From: a virus
Strand: one strand, 5' to 3'
DNA length: 37,466 bases
IMG/VR virus record: IMGVR_UViG_3300046740_000346
Coordinates: 1-37,466 of that record
Shown: one piece after another, positions 20,140-29,559 of the stretch
How the letters are laid out: each line of letters opens with the position of its first letter
Position numbering within the stretch: the stretch's first letter is position 1
Position numbers and translations under genes: made by a program
The notes under the pieces: model-generated
Seen by the model: only the letters and a program-made list of their open reading frames with translations
What the model was told of the DNA's origin: nothing
Database searches by the model: none

Positions 20140-22248
20140 TTAAAGCCAATGCGCGCGGGCCACTATGCGCCAGTTTGCATTCGTGATTGCGACATACGGA
20201 TTTAGCCCGCGGTTTGCCCGCAGGCCCATTTGCGCCGCGCCGCTGGTGACGTTCGCAAAGAAAATGTTTGTTGCGTTGGTGGTCAACGAAACTTGGCGTG
20301 TGGGGTCGCCAATGTCACAAGGTGGCACTAGGAATTCATCGCCAACGGAAAACCCCTGCTCTGCAATCTTGCAACGTAGATATAGCTGTACGAGGTCAGG
20401 AGCGCGCGGGCCACCATGCGCGATGGTCGTTACCACTGAGGTAGTGGGGGGCGTTATCTCTGCGCTTTCAAATTTTGTAATTGCACCGCCTATGCGCAAT
20501 AACCCCGTGCCACGCGGTAGGTTGACTTCCCCCGCTGCATTGATTGATAAATTGCCACCGACGACACTATTACCAAGAATGAGAAGCGAGGGGTTTCCAT
20601 TCGAGCCACCGAAAAGCTGAACATAAGCCCCGTTACTGACATTGCGGCCCGCCCATATCGTATAAGCCCCCGCATCTGAGTAACCGCCGATATTGCTAAC
20701 GCCACCGATACTGCCGCCAGCGTTTGCGCTGACAGCGTTTTGCATATCAATGGTATGCCCAAACCCCGGGGCCCCATTGAAGCCAAACGGCGCACCCCAA
20801 TTCAGATAAGACGCAGCAAAGCCGGTGCGGGGAATGGTTAGCCATGCGGTGGCATTGGTTACGTCATCCCGAAGTGCGCGCCAAATCATCGTGCCCGAGG
20901 CATCGACAAATACATCCCAAATTTTTTGGTTGGCGGGGGCGCTCGCTGTCGTCCATATCTGTTCAGCCAAACCTGCTGATGATCCAATGGTGACGCCTGA
21001 AACAGCCGATTGAAAGGCGATTGGCCCCGTTGCGCGAACAAAACCATTTACGTCAATGCCAATACCCCCAAGCCCTCCGCTAGTCGCGCCGACAAGCAAT
21101 TGCCCTACGCTGAGAAGCCGCATTTTCTCCGTCATTGCGGTATCGCCGATGGTCGTGCGCGTACCAAATAGCAAGTCGCCGCGTTGATTACCTGACGCGT
21201 CAAGCGTATTGCTTTTAATATAAGCAACCGGCTTTGGGCTAAACCCTGACCCAAAAGTAACCATACCGCCGGAGCCACTGGCGTTACTAGTATCTTGGAG
21301 CATAAGTGCTCCGCCTCTTGGGTCAGCATCGAATATGGTGCCGCCGGCTTTTCCAAGGCCGTAAACTTGAAGTTGATATGGCTGAGTAATCGGCACTCCC
21401 GCACCGATCATCACGTTACCGGCGCTGTCAATGAAAGTAACTTCCCGACGCGTCACGCTACCCGCTGGTGTCGTCTGAAAACTGATGCGCGATGGTTGCG
21501 AACTAACGGTTGGCACCGCTTCAACCTGAAAATTCATCGACGTGCTGGCGTGGAAATTTGTTCCGTCATACGTGCCCGCGCCCACAAGCGCCAGCAGGTT
21601 TGTGTTTATCGGTGTGGCTGTCGGTGCCGCTGGCGTGCCCCCAATCGCACGGGATTGGAAGATGCCACCCGCCCCAAAGGTTTCTGCGAAAACCGCAATT
21701 GCGATGCCTGTTGCGGCATCCGCGCGAAAGTAACTGCGCGCGTTAGGCGCAGTGGCAGGGAACGGCCCGCCCACACTCAACTTACCCGCAATGTCGAGGT
21801 TTCCCGGCCCCGCCAGCGCGCCCCCCGTCAGCGGCAAAAAACCGGCCGTCGAAATTGCCCCATCGACATAACTTTTGCGCGTGAGCGCATTCGGCCCGGT
21901 CGGGTCAGATGCCCAGGTCGGCGCAACCGTCGTCGCGAACGTCGCCGTCGTTGCCGAGAGCAATAGCGCAATCGTGCCCGCCATGACGAACCCGAGCACG
22001 CCGGGCGAGTCGCGATACACGCCCAAGGTCGCCTCGCTGCTGAACGAGTAAACGGGCGCGTTAAACACGCCGTCGGGCGCCTTGATCGGCGCGAGCATCG
22101 AGCCACGCCCGAAACGGTCAAGCGAATCGGTCAAGGCCGCGCCGACATCCGACATCGTCGGGTTCGCCCATGCCGTCTCGATGATGGTATTCGGCGCGAC
22201 CGGGTTTCCCGCGGGGAGGGTGTACGTTCCCGAGCTGTTGCGAGGCAT
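20140..22248 (-). CDS. Tail fibre / receptor-binding protein
   Basis: The product has 702 residues. The N-terminus (MPRNSSGTYTLPAGNPVAPN, then ANPTMSDVGAALTDSLDRFG) is the particle-anchoring start known from Burkholderia-type phage tail fibres, and the following 100 residues resemble fibre shaft (LTRKSYVDGAI, then FLPLTGGALAGPGNLDI). The rest is beta-rich with many Gly and Thr, and the end (NANWRIVARAHWL) is a likely receptor-binding tip. The DNA from about 20165 to 21700 is clearly poorer in GC and uses codons such as ATA, GTA and CTA more than its neighbours, which suggests exchange by transfer. ATG has AAGGGA upstream. Confidence 0.82.
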   Translation of the reverse strand: MPRNSSGTYTLPAGNPVAPNTIIETAWANPTMSDVGAALTDSLDRFGRGSMLAPIKAPDGVFNAPVYSFSSEATLGVYRDSPGVLGFVMAGTIALLLSATTATFATTVAPTWASDPTGPNALTRKSYVDGAISTAGFLPLTGGALAGPGNLDIAGKLSVGGPFPATAPNARSYFRADAATGIAIAVFAETFGAGGIFQSRAIGGTPAAPTATPINTNLLALVGAGTYDGTNFHASTSMNFQVEAVPTVSSQPSRISFQTTPAGSVTRREVTFIDSAGNVMIGAGVPITQPYQLQVYGLGKAGGTIFDADPRGGALMLQDTSNASGSGGMVTFGSGFSPKPVAYIKSNTLDASGNQRGDLLFGTRTTIGDTAMTEKMRLLSVGQLLVGATSGGLGGIGIDVNGFVRATGPIAFQSAVSGVTIGSSAGLAEQIWTTASAPANQKIWDVFVDASGTMIWRALRDDVTNATAWLTIPRTGFAASYLNWGAPFGFNGAPGFGHTIDMQNAVSANAGGSIGGVSNIGGYSDAGAYTIWAGRNVSNGAYVQLFGGSNGNPSLLILGNSVVGGNLSINAAGEVNLPRGTGLLRIGGAITKFESAEITPPTTSVVTTIAHGGPRAPDLVQLYLRCKIAEQGFSVGDEFLVPPCDIGDPTRQVSLTTNATNIFFANVTSGAAQMGLRANRGLNPYVAITNANWRIVARAHWL

Positions 22249-22259
22249 GGTTTATCCCT

Positions 22260-24257
22260 TCATTGCAGAGCATCGACGGCGCCGGTCGTGGGGTATTGCC
22301 GCAACGTCTCGACGAGTATTCGTTCGGCCCGCGTCAGCTCGCCCGGGTTGCGCGTTGCGCGTTCGAGTAAGGCTTGCATGGCCTGGGGGTTGCGCAAGGC
22401 CTCGACCATGGCCGTGTCTTTGCGACGCTTCGCGAGATTCGCGATTCCCGAAATAAGCGTTTTCGTGTTGCCCCCGGGCACGGCGTCGAGGGCTTGCGCG
22501 GCGAATGCGTCGCTCAGAGTATTTGACCCGCCGCCCGCGGTCGCGCTTCCCTTGACGCGTTGCACGATGTTCTGCGCGCGAATGGCGGCGAGCGTTTGTT
22601 CGAGGCCTTGTTTTGCCTCGGGTGTGAGGCGGGTCAGTTTGTCGGGGCCGGCGCCGCGTTCGATGGCGGTCGAGAGTTGCCGTTCGGTAATCTTCGCGAC
22701 ATCGCCGGCCGGGTCGAGCGCAACGCCGCGCACACGGCCCGAGCCGGGTTCAAAAAACTGTTCACGCACACGGCCCGCCGCTTTCGACTGATCGACTAAC
22801 CGCGAGCCCCCGCGATACGCGTCGGTTACCCCGCTCCATGCCCCGTTTGTCGTTTGATTCATCACGTCATCGACGCCCTGCAACAGCGAATTAACGGCGT
22901 GACTGTCGCGCGGGGCGGATTGGTAGGCGGTCGGGTTTTGAACATGAGCGGCGGCCCCGCGTTGATTCAAGTTCGCGCGAATCTGTTGCAAGTGAGCGGG
23001 CGTGAAGTCTTCGCCGAGCCGGTCGACCTCGTCGGCGACCGTGTTCAACACATTGCGAACCGCGGGGTTCGAGGCCTCGGGCGAGCGCATCGCCGTATCG
23101 AGGTTTTGACGGAACGCGGGCAGCTCGCGTGCCCACACTTGCGGGTCGGCCGCGTCTTGCGCCTGCGCCCAATTGGCATCCCATTCCGCCCCACGTTGCC
23201 CACGTCGCGCGATGAGTTGATCGGCGTCGGCGGTATCGCGCAACACGGCCTCGTGAATGCGGCGCCCTTGCGTCTGATCGAGGTTGTAAAAGTTCGCCCC
23301 ATTGCGCGCACGGGCGCCGGCTTCGAGGCGGGCAATCCCCGCATCGCCCGCGGCGGCGGCCGACGTGAGCGGAATGTTTGCCTCGTCACCAGCTCGGCGC
23401 GCATAGTCGGTCAATCGTTGCTGCACGTCGGCGAGGTTGCCCCCGCCCTCGCTGATGGCTTCGCGCACTTCGCGAGCGGCCTTGTTCGCTGCACCCCCAC
23501 GGCCGAACATTTCATAAGCCCCGCGACCGAGTCGCGCGACCCCGGGTATTGCCGCGCCCACTGTGCCGCCGATTGCCGCATTCGCGAGCTTCGATTCGTC
23601 GTCGAGCGTCGGCGCGAGCGCGCCCCCTGCGGCGCCCATCAGTGCGCCGTCGCCGACGAGATTTAACGCCGCGCCCTCGGCGGCCCGGCCGCCCGAGATG
23701 ACCGCGGGGGCAATCTCACGGCCTGCGAGGCGCGCAGTTTGACGGGCAACCGCCCCAGGCAACACGCGACCCGCTCGCGCGAGTGCGCCCACGGCACGCA
23801 CACCCGTACCCATGGGGATGGCGATTGTCGGCAAGGCTTCGCCGGCCATCTGAATAAGGCCGCCCCCGGTCGTCACGTCTGCCAGGGCTTCGTCGGCCTT
23901 GCGCTTTTCCTTGATCGCCTCGTCGCCCTCGCCCTGCCCGACGAGTTGTTTCGCGCCCTGCCATGCCGAATCAAAACCGGCGCCGAGGTTTGCGAGCCCC
24001 TTCGAGACTGACTTGTTCAGGCCAACGCCCGTGTCGATGCGACCGAATGGGGTCGCGATTTCGAGCGTCGAATCGTCGCGATTGAATGCCTCGTTTGCGA
24101 AGCCCTTGCGTTCTTTCGCGGTCGGCCCGGTCGATGCCGGTTTCGCGGCGGCGGCCTGCTGTTGCGCGTATTGAATTGCGTCTTCCTCCGTCGCGCCCTC
24201 GGGCGCGGTAATGCGATACGTTGCGCCGTCGGGGCCGGTGATGCGAAAAGTCGGCAT
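22260..24257 (-). CDS. Internal virion / DNA ejection protein (large)
   Basis: The 665-residue protein starts MPTFRITGPDGATYRITAPEG, a short beta domain (about residues 1-35, ending in EEDAIQYAQQ) that occurs at the head of podovirus internal proteins. A hydrophobic, Ala/Gly-rich region (about 130-225) could insert in membranes during ejection, and the remainder is helical and Arg/Gln-rich. The ATG at 24257 follows GGGAG. It sits with two further ejection candidates between the tail fibre and the head-neck genes. A transglycosylase motif is not evident. Confidence 0.62.
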   Translation of the reverse strand: MPTFRITGPDGATYRITAPEGATEEDAIQYAQQQAAAAKPASTGPTAKERKGFANEAFNRDDSTLEIATPFGRIDTGVGLNKSVSKGLANLGAGFDSAWQGAKQLVGQGEGDEAIKEKRKADEALADVTTGGGLIQMAGEALPTIAIPMGTGVRAVGALARAGRVLPGAVARQTARLAGREIAPAVISGGRAAEGAALNLVGDGALMGAAGGALAPTLDDESKLANAAIGGTVGAAIPGVARLGRGAYEMFGRGGAANKAAREVREAISEGGGNLADVQQRLTDYARRAGDEANIPLTSAAAAGDAGIARLEAGARARNGANFYNLDQTQGRRIHEAVLRDTADADQLIARRGQRGAEWDANWAQAQDAADPQVWARELPAFRQNLDTAMRSPEASNPAVRNVLNTVADEVDRLGEDFTPAHLQQIRANLNQRGAAAHVQNPTAYQSAPRDSHAVNSLLQGVDDVMNQTTNGAWSGVTDAYRGGSRLVDQSKAAGRVREQFFEPGSGRVRGVALDPAGDVAKITERQLSTAIERGAGPDKLTRLTPEAKQGLEQTLAAIRAQNIVQRVKGSATAGGGSNTLSDAFAAQALDAVPGGNTKTLISGIANLAKRRKDTAMVEALRNPQAMQALLERATRNPGELTRAERILVETLRQYPTTGAVDALQ

Positions 24258-24259
24258 GG

Positions 24260-25366
24260 TTAATTCTCCCGAACGGCCGCCCAACCTTTACCGCCCACGG
24301 GCGCCGCGACTTGCGGGCGCCCTGCGCCCATCGGGTTACGCGCCGTGCCGCCTGCGGCCCCTTGCGGAATGACGGCGGCGGTTGCCTGCGGCAATGCGCG
24401 GCCTGCTCGTGAAGTGAGCGAGCTTATGTACATCTCCATGCGGGCGCGCTTGTCGGCAATGGCGGCGGCCTTTTCGCCCCATCGCGGCGTGAGTTCGTTA
24501 ATCTTTTGACGCGCTTCGGCCTCCTGAACCCCCGCACCCGTCGCGGCGCGCAATGCGGCCTCGGCGAACGACGAGGCGGCGGCGACGAATCGTTGACGTG
24601 GTTCAGACATTGCCGCATAGGTTGCGGTCTCGCCCAGCTTGCCAGGAATGGCCCCCATCAGAGTTTCTTTTGTGCTTGGCTTCGATGCTTTTTCATCCTC
24701 GTTCAATGCCGATTCCATTTGCGAAAACGCGAGCTGTGATTGCGCAAGCCACCCCGCCGCCTTGCGCTCGTCTGCATCCGGTTGCCCCCCGCTTGCGGTC
24801 GGCGCCGGTTGCATGCCCACGGCCTGCCCACGGGGTAAAAGTTTCGCTTTGCCCGTGATCGGGTCGACGACGGCGACAAGGGCTTCGGGTTGTCGATTCG
24901 CCGCGCGGTCGAGCGCGGCTTGATGCGCCGAGAAACGGCGCGACGCTTCCGCCTGTTGCTGGCTGTCCCAATTCAGACGCCCCTGCGCGATGCGGTTTTG
25001 AACTTGCCCCTCGGCGGTTTCGTCGCGTTGCCGCAAATAGTCGGGGTCATATGTGAACTGCCCCGAGAGTGGGTCGGTCGAGCCCCGTTCGGTAATCTTG
25101 GCTTGACGATTCGCGAGGGCTTGTTTCAACACTTGCCCGCCCGCCGAGTTCAATCCCTGATCGGCCGCCATGTTGCCCAGGATGCCGAGCGCGTATTGCT
25201 GATCGTTCTCCCCGCGACGCTGCGCGACTTGCTCGGGCGTGAAAGCGGGGGCGGCCGGCGCCGCGCGGCGTTTTTGAATCTCGTCGAGCTGCGCTTGCAG
25301 CTCGGGCGGAATCTGATATGCCGCGGCCGGGTTTTCGCCGAGGTATTGGGGAAAGTTCGTCGCCAT
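24260..25366 (-). CDS. Internal virion protein
   Basis: The 368-residue, helical, Gln/Ala-rich protein (MATNFPQYLGENPAAAYQIP...) contains PDYLRQRDETAEGQVQNRIA and AATGAGVQEAEARQKI segments typical of long rod-like virion proteins. AGGGG precedes the ATG at 25366; the frame extends upstream only as a shadow of the neighbour. Role inferred from position between other ejection proteins. Confidence 0.62.
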   Translation of the reverse strand: MATNFPQYLGENPAAAYQIPPELQAQLDEIQKRRAAPAAPAFTPEQVAQRRGENDQQYALGILGNMAADQGLNSAGGQVLKQALANRQAKITERGSTDPLSGQFTYDPDYLRQRDETAEGQVQNRIAQGRLNWDSQQQAEASRRFSAHQAALDRAANRQPEALVAVVDPITGKAKLLPRGQAVGMQPAPTASGGQPDADERKAAGWLAQSQLAFSQMESALNEDEKASKPSTKETLMGAIPGKLGETATYAAMSEPRQRFVAAASSFAEAALRAATGAGVQEAEARQKINELTPRWGEKAAAIADKRARMEMYISSLTSRAGRALPQATAAVIPQGAAGGTARNPMGAGRPQVAAPVGGKGWAAVREN

Positions 25367-25376
25367 GGTTGACCCC

Positions 25377-26000
25377 TCAGTAATCCGAGAGCGAGCCCCA
25401 TCCGCCCATGTCGTCGCGCGGGTCGCGCTTGCGCATCTGACCCGTGAGCGTGTCGAAATAGCCCCTCTTCGCGTCACGGCGTTGCGTGTCGAGCTTGCCC
25501 CCTGCCTCGTCGGCTTGACGCGAGCGGCGGTCAGCCATGTAGCCCGAGCCGACAGCGGCGAGGCCGCTCGCAAGGGATGGGGCAACGACCATCCCGCCCG
25601 TCGAACTCGGAATGATTCGCTGTTGCAAACCCTGCATACCCTGGGCACGCATCGCGTCGGCGAGTTTGTATTGACGGGCGAGCGAGTCGCGTTGCCCCTC
25701 CTGACCCTCCAGCCCTAGAACGGCGTTGACCATGTTCGGGTCGAGCTGGCCGCCCGGCATCCCCGCGCCACCCCCAGGAGGGGCCCCAGGAGGCCCGCCA
25801 GCGGCCGGGCCGCTCTGCAATGGGGCTTGCACTGCCTGGGCGACAGGGGGCGCCCCTGAGGGGCCCGCGGGGGCTTGCGGCCCGAGCGGGGTTTGTTGCG
25901 GCGCGGCGCCTGGGGGCGGGGCGGCCTGTTGCTTGCGCATGTATTCAGCGAGCAAGGCTTGAATTTGCGGGTCTTGCATGTTGAGCTGCGACATGTCCAT
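25377..26000 (-). CDS. Virion-associated protein with Pro/Gly-rich linker
   Basis: The product has 207 residues: a Gln-rich helical start, a Pro/Gly/Ala-rich segment (about residues 28-88), and a helical end LARQYKLADAMRAQGMQGLQ. The linker resembles that at the end of the portal protein. AGGAG precedes the ATG. Probably an internal or neck protein; no domain recognised. Confidence 0.58.
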   Translation of the reverse strand: MDMSQLNMQDPQIQALLAEYMRKQQAAPPPGAAPQQTPLGPQAPAGPSGAPPVAQAVQAPLQSGPAAGGPPGAPPGGGAGMPGGQLDPNMVNAVLGLEGQEGQRDSLARQYKLADAMRAQGMQGLQQRIIPSSTGGMVVAPSLASGLAAVGSGYMADRRSRQADEAGGKLDTQRRDAKRGYFDTLTGQMRKRDPRDDMGGWGSLSDY

Positions 26001-26011
26001 TTCGTTGTCTC

Positions 26012-27451
26012 CTAGAGGGCGGCGTAATTGACGCGCAACACACCGCGCACGTTGTCGACCAGCTCGGGCGCATAGCGGCGCACTTCTTGCGCGATGACAC
26101 CGACGCGCGACCCGCGCTCGCCGACGTAGCGGTAACGGTAGATACCGAACCCGCGGGCGTGTCGGCCGATGCGGCGAATGTCTCGCTTCACGCGAGCGTC
26201 AGAAAAGAACATCGCCCCGAGTGAAGCGAGGGCGCCGACCGTTTGCCCGCTTTGCGCTTGCTGCGCGTTGTATTGATCCATCTGCGCGCCGTACTGGTTT
26301 TTCGCGGCCCCCGTGTAGTCGGTCGGCGCGACGCCTTGCTGTTGGTTGTACGCGGCGAAGTTCGGGTTTTGCACCTGTTGCCCTGACATGAGCGAATTGA
26401 TTTCGTTCAACGTCAACCCGCGCTGTTGCAGCATCTCGGCGAGCTGCTGTTGACGCTGCTGATTTTGATACTGGCCCGCCTGCAATTGCTGGCTGAAATT
26501 CTGCGAGCCGGCTTGCTGCTGTTGCCCGAATGCCTGTTGCTGCTGCGACAGGCCGAACGTGCCCGATTGCAAGGCCTGCTGATACGCGGCCTGTTGCGCG
26601 GCGTTGCCGAATTGCCCTTGATTGCCGGCCTCGGCGGCCTGCTGTTGACGCAATGACATATCTATCGCGCTGTTGCGCTGCGCCTCGGCGCCCGCGCCCG
26701 TGACGGCGCCCATCTGCGCTTGTTGATACGCGTCGGTTTTCTGCGTCTGCAATGCGTTCATTGCGTTTTGATAGGCCGCGCTATTGCGCGTGATACCTTG
26801 ATTCGCGAGCTGCGTTTCGAGCTGGCTTTGCTGCGCGGCCCATTGCGGGTCAAGTCGCGAGGTCGCCGACTTGTAAATCGCGTCTTCGGCACGTTGCCGC
26901 GATGCGCCCGAGTTGTCGACGTTTTGCAGGTTCGAGTAATTGAGCGAGTTTTGCAGGGCGGGCGATTGCGAGCGCGGGTCGCCGAACGAGTAAGGGTTCG
27001 TCGTGGCTTGCAAGTTGCCGGCTTGCATCTGTTGCCCCCAGGGCGTGAGCTGCGAGTAATCCGGCGCTTGCCCGAGTTCGCCGCCGAGGCGGCCCATCAT
27101 CGATTGAGCGAGTTCGGAGCGGCCCGTTTGCACGCCGAGCTGCGAGTCGTACGCCCCCTTCAATTCGGGCGCGATGTCGGTTGTCTGCGTCCACTTGGTG
27201 ACCTCTTGACCCGTCGCCGGGTCGATGACCTTTTCGCTTCCCCATTTCGTCGAACCGTAAGGGTTCGTTTGATCGGCGCGATTGGCCCACGTTTGTTGGG
27301 TGTTGAGTGCGCGTGCCTCTTCGCCCTGTTGCTTGGCGAGCCCCATGTAATCGGGCGCGGCCGGGCCCGATTTTTTGCCCGAGTCGGCTTGCGTCTGGTT
27401 GATGCTGCCGAGTACTTGTTTGCCTACGTCGAATTTGCTTCCGATGCCCAT
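26012..27451 (-). CDS. Gln-rich virion protein with S74-like chaperone end
   Basis: The 479-residue protein has a very Gln-rich body (about 190-400) probably of long helices. The last 63 residues (from Ser417: SDARVKRDIRRIG, then GFGIYRYRYV, then VGVIAQEVRRYAPELV) match the intramolecular chaperone domain of peptidase family S74, in short form. Ser417 and Lys422 have the spacing of the catalytic pair, so self-cleavage is possible. Position and composition make it an ejection or tail component. GGGGAT before the ATG is its ribosome site. Confidence 0.75.
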   Translation of the reverse strand: MGIGSKFDVGKQVLGSINQTQADSGKKSGPAAPDYMGLAKQQGEEARALNTQQTWANRADQTNPYGSTKWGSEKVIDPATGQEVTKWTQTTDIAPELKGAYDSQLGVQTGRSELAQSMMGRLGGELGQAPDYSQLTPWGQQMQAGNLQATTNPYSFGDPRSQSPALQNSLNYSNLQNVDNSGASRQRAEDAIYKSATSRLDPQWAAQQSQLETQLANQGITRNSAAYQNAMNALQTQKTDAYQQAQMGAVTGAGAEAQRNSAIDMSLRQQQAAEAGNQGQFGNAAQQAAYQQALQSGTFGLSQQQQAFGQQQQAGSQNFSQQLQAGQYQNQQRQQQLAEMLQQRGLTLNEINSLMSGQQVQNPNFAAYNQQQGVAPTDYTGAAKNQYGAQMDQYNAQQAQSGQTVGALASLGAMFFSDARVKRDIRRIGRHARGFGIYRYRYVGERGSRVGVIAQEVRRYAPELVDNVRGVLRVNYAAL

Positions 27452-27463
27452 GATTGATCCCCT

Positions 27464-27907
27464 TTAATGCGGCTTGCGAAGCCACAGGCAGTCATTGCGC
27501 AGCATCTGCAACATGACCATATCGCCGTCGATGCCGCCGTTCGGGATGCGGTGAAATTCGGTGAACCCGAGTCGCTTGTCGAACTCCAGCGCGGCGGCGT
27601 TTGTCGAATCGACGAGCGCGATAACGCATTCGAGGCCGCACACGAGAAACGGAAACTCGAACGACTCGCGCACGATGCGACGCGTCAGCAAGTCGGGCCG
27701 CGGGATGACGGTGTGCATGCAACACGTTTTGCCAATAAACCCCGCATAGCAAACCGCGACGGCGACGTGATCCATCGACGCAATTTGGTTTTGATATTCA
27801 ACAGGCACATGCAACACGCCGCGAAAGTCGGCCGTGTTGTTGATGGCGAGCTTCGCGTGAAAGTATTCCCACACGCGGGCGCGGTCGTTGACCTCGAAGA
27901 CGTTCAA
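27464..27907 (-). CDS. GNAT-like acetyltransferase-fold protein, TTG start
   Basis: The 147-residue product has a GNAT-like arrangement: an N-terminal helix (DRARVWEYFHAKL), strands IASMDHVAVAVCYAGFIGK, and a late element ALVDSTNAAALEFDKRLGFT with the usual N.AA..F....GF pattern of acetyltransferases. I take TTG at 27907, which overlaps the upstream stop (TTGA) and follows AGGGGGG; the first codons read N V F E V. Proteins of this kind sit in the structural region of many podoviruses; the substrate is unknown. Confidence 0.66.
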   Translation of the reverse strand: MNVFEVNDRARVWEYFHAKLAINNTADFRGVLHVPVEYQNQIASMDHVAVAVCYAGFIGKTCCMHTVIPRPDLLTRRIVRESFEFPFLVCGLECVIALVDSTNAAALEFDKRLGFTEFHRIPNGGIDGDMVMLQMLRNDCLWLRKPH

Positions 27908-29556
27908 AACGGCCCCCCTGCATCGGTCATGTATTCGATGCTCGCAAGCGTCGTCTGCTGTTCCGAGCTGATAAAGATTGAGGGCGCGAGCGAGTAGCCC
28001 AGGCCGACAACCGAGCGCCATTCGCCGAACGCGACACGGCCGCCGCTCCATAGGTCGACATCCCAAAGCGCGACATCCCAAAGCGAACCCGCGTTCGTGT
28101 TCGCGACCGGCGAGCCGGTGATTGGGTTTATCTCGAAGTCGACATTCATTCGCACCGCGTACCCGGGAACAGACTTCGCGAGAAATTGCAGGCGAATCAT
28201 CAGCGCGCGTTTACGCACCGCGGGCGCCCCGAAGTAAGAGAACGCAGGCGTCAGCCGGCCGCGCACTTCGTAGGCGCCCGTGCCGTCGATGTGCTCGCCA
28301 TCGGTCGGGCCATCGAACACGCGCAACACGCGGCCGTCTTCGGTGCCCGCGTAAACCTCCGACAGGCGCCGCGCCCACACGAACCCGGGCACGTCGAGCA
28401 CGCGATTCCAGGCCAGCGAATGCTGCTGAAACGTGTATTGGATATGGTCGGTCACGCTCACGCCGGGCCGCGCAACATGGATCAAGGCAAGCGAGGGCAG
28501 CTCGATAACCTGCCACCCAGACGTGTCGATCAGCGTTTGGAAATCGTTGTTGAGCGCGGTTTGAATCTTGCGAAGTTGAACGAGAAAATCCGTTCCGCTC
28601 GTCAGGATGTTGTCGAGCCCGCCTTGCATGAGTTGCGCAATCGGGATCAATCCGAACTGCGTCAGAATGAAAACGTTCCCGCCCGTCGCCGTGAAACAGC
28701 GGCGACCGATGGGGGGTTGCCCGATGTACCAAATGCCGACCGCCGAAAACGCCGTCGCGCTCGCCGGGTTCGTGCCCTCATACACCGCAACATCGCCCGC
28801 ACTGCCGACGATAACGAGCCGGTCGTCGATGCCGTCGCCTGCGTCTTGCGTCCAATTGGCAAGCCCTAACACCATGCCACCATGAAGCAAGACGGGCCCG
28901 AAGTCGAAGAGTTGCGCAACGCCGCCCACGGTGCCCACGTCGAGAAACCAGACCTCGCCGCTCGCGCGCTTGGTGAACATGAGGCGCTTTTTCCAGACGC
29001 ACACATGCACGAACGTCGAGGGGTCGACGCCGGTCACCACACCCGGCCCGGGGCCGCCGACGCTCGTAAACTTTTTCCAGAGAACGCCGTCGTACAGAAA
29101 CGCGCCATCGGTTTCACTGCACGCGATAACGTAGTGTTGCCCGCCCGCGGCCGTGAATTGCGCGGCGTTCATATACCCCGCGTTCGTGTTCGTCGAGAGC
29201 GTGATAGCAGGCAGGATGCCGAGCATGTTGCCGCCGCCCTCGACGTTGAAAATGCCGTTGTCGGTGCAAGCGAACAACTCAGAGAAAGCGAGCGGCGGGG
29301 CGAGTGAGTTTGTCGGCGCAGCATCGAACGAGAACACCGAACGAACCGGCCGCCCCGAATCGATGTTCGCCGCGTAATCGCGCCACCCGCCGCGCAACGT
29401 CAAGCCCTGATCGTTCGACAACAGGTTGTCGCATTCGATGGCGTCTGTCGGGGGCATCGCCGAGATATCGCCGACCGTGTTCAAGCCCTTCGAGGGCGGT
29501 TGCATGGTGACGACTTGCTGCGTCGTCTGTTGCGGCATGCGGCGGGGGCGCGGCAT
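27904..29556 (-). CDS. Tail/neck protein (beta-propeller-like)
   Basis: The 550-residue protein has repeated beta elements (SGRPVRSVFSFDAAP, SELFACTDNGIFNV, ADGAFLYDG-like turn, VHVCVWKKRLMF, DDRLVIVGSAGDVAVYEG, GNVFILTQFGLIPI) that suggest a propeller-like fold, as in P22 gp10-type neck or tail stabilisation proteins. The start MPRPRRMPQQ follows GGGGGC. Its position between the gp4-like adaptor and the ejection proteins supports a role in closing the portal-tail channel. Confidence 0.65.
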   Translation of the reverse strand: MPRPRRMPQQTTQQVVTMQPPSKGLNTVGDISAMPPTDAIECDNLLSNDQGLTLRGGWRDYAANIDSGRPVRSVFSFDAAPTNSLAPPLAFSELFACTDNGIFNVEGGGNMLGILPAITLSTNTNAGYMNAAQFTAAGGQHYVIACSETDGAFLYDGVLWKKFTSVGGPGPGVVTGVDPSTFVHVCVWKKRLMFTKRASGEVWFLDVGTVGGVAQLFDFGPVLLHGGMVLGLANWTQDAGDGIDDRLVIVGSAGDVAVYEGTNPASATAFSAVGIWYIGQPPIGRRCFTATGGNVFILTQFGLIPIAQLMQGGLDNILTSGTDFLVQLRKIQTALNNDFQTLIDTSGWQVIELPSLALIHVARPGVSVTDHIQYTFQQHSLAWNRVLDVPGFVWARRLSEVYAGTEDGRVLRVFDGPTDGEHIDGTGAYEVRGRLTPAFSYFGAPAVRKRALMIRLQFLAKSVPGYAVRMNVDFEINPITGSPVANTNAGSLWDVALWDVDLWSGGRVAFGEWRSVVGLGYSLAPSIFISSEQQTTLASIEYMTDAGGPF

Positions 29557-29559
29557 GGC

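Noticed and set aside
21295-21966. 223-residue plus-strand frame over the tail fibre gene
   Set aside because: Arg-rich shadow of the fibre gene; no ribosome site.
20140-22248. Diversity-generating retroelement, because BPP-1-like phages vary their receptor-binding protein
   Set aside because: No reverse transcriptase gene and no template/variable repeat pair were found.
26420-26660. Tandem repeat or CRISPR-like array in the Gln-rich gene
   Set aside because: The repetition comes from Gln codons in one reading frame, without regular repeat and spacer units.
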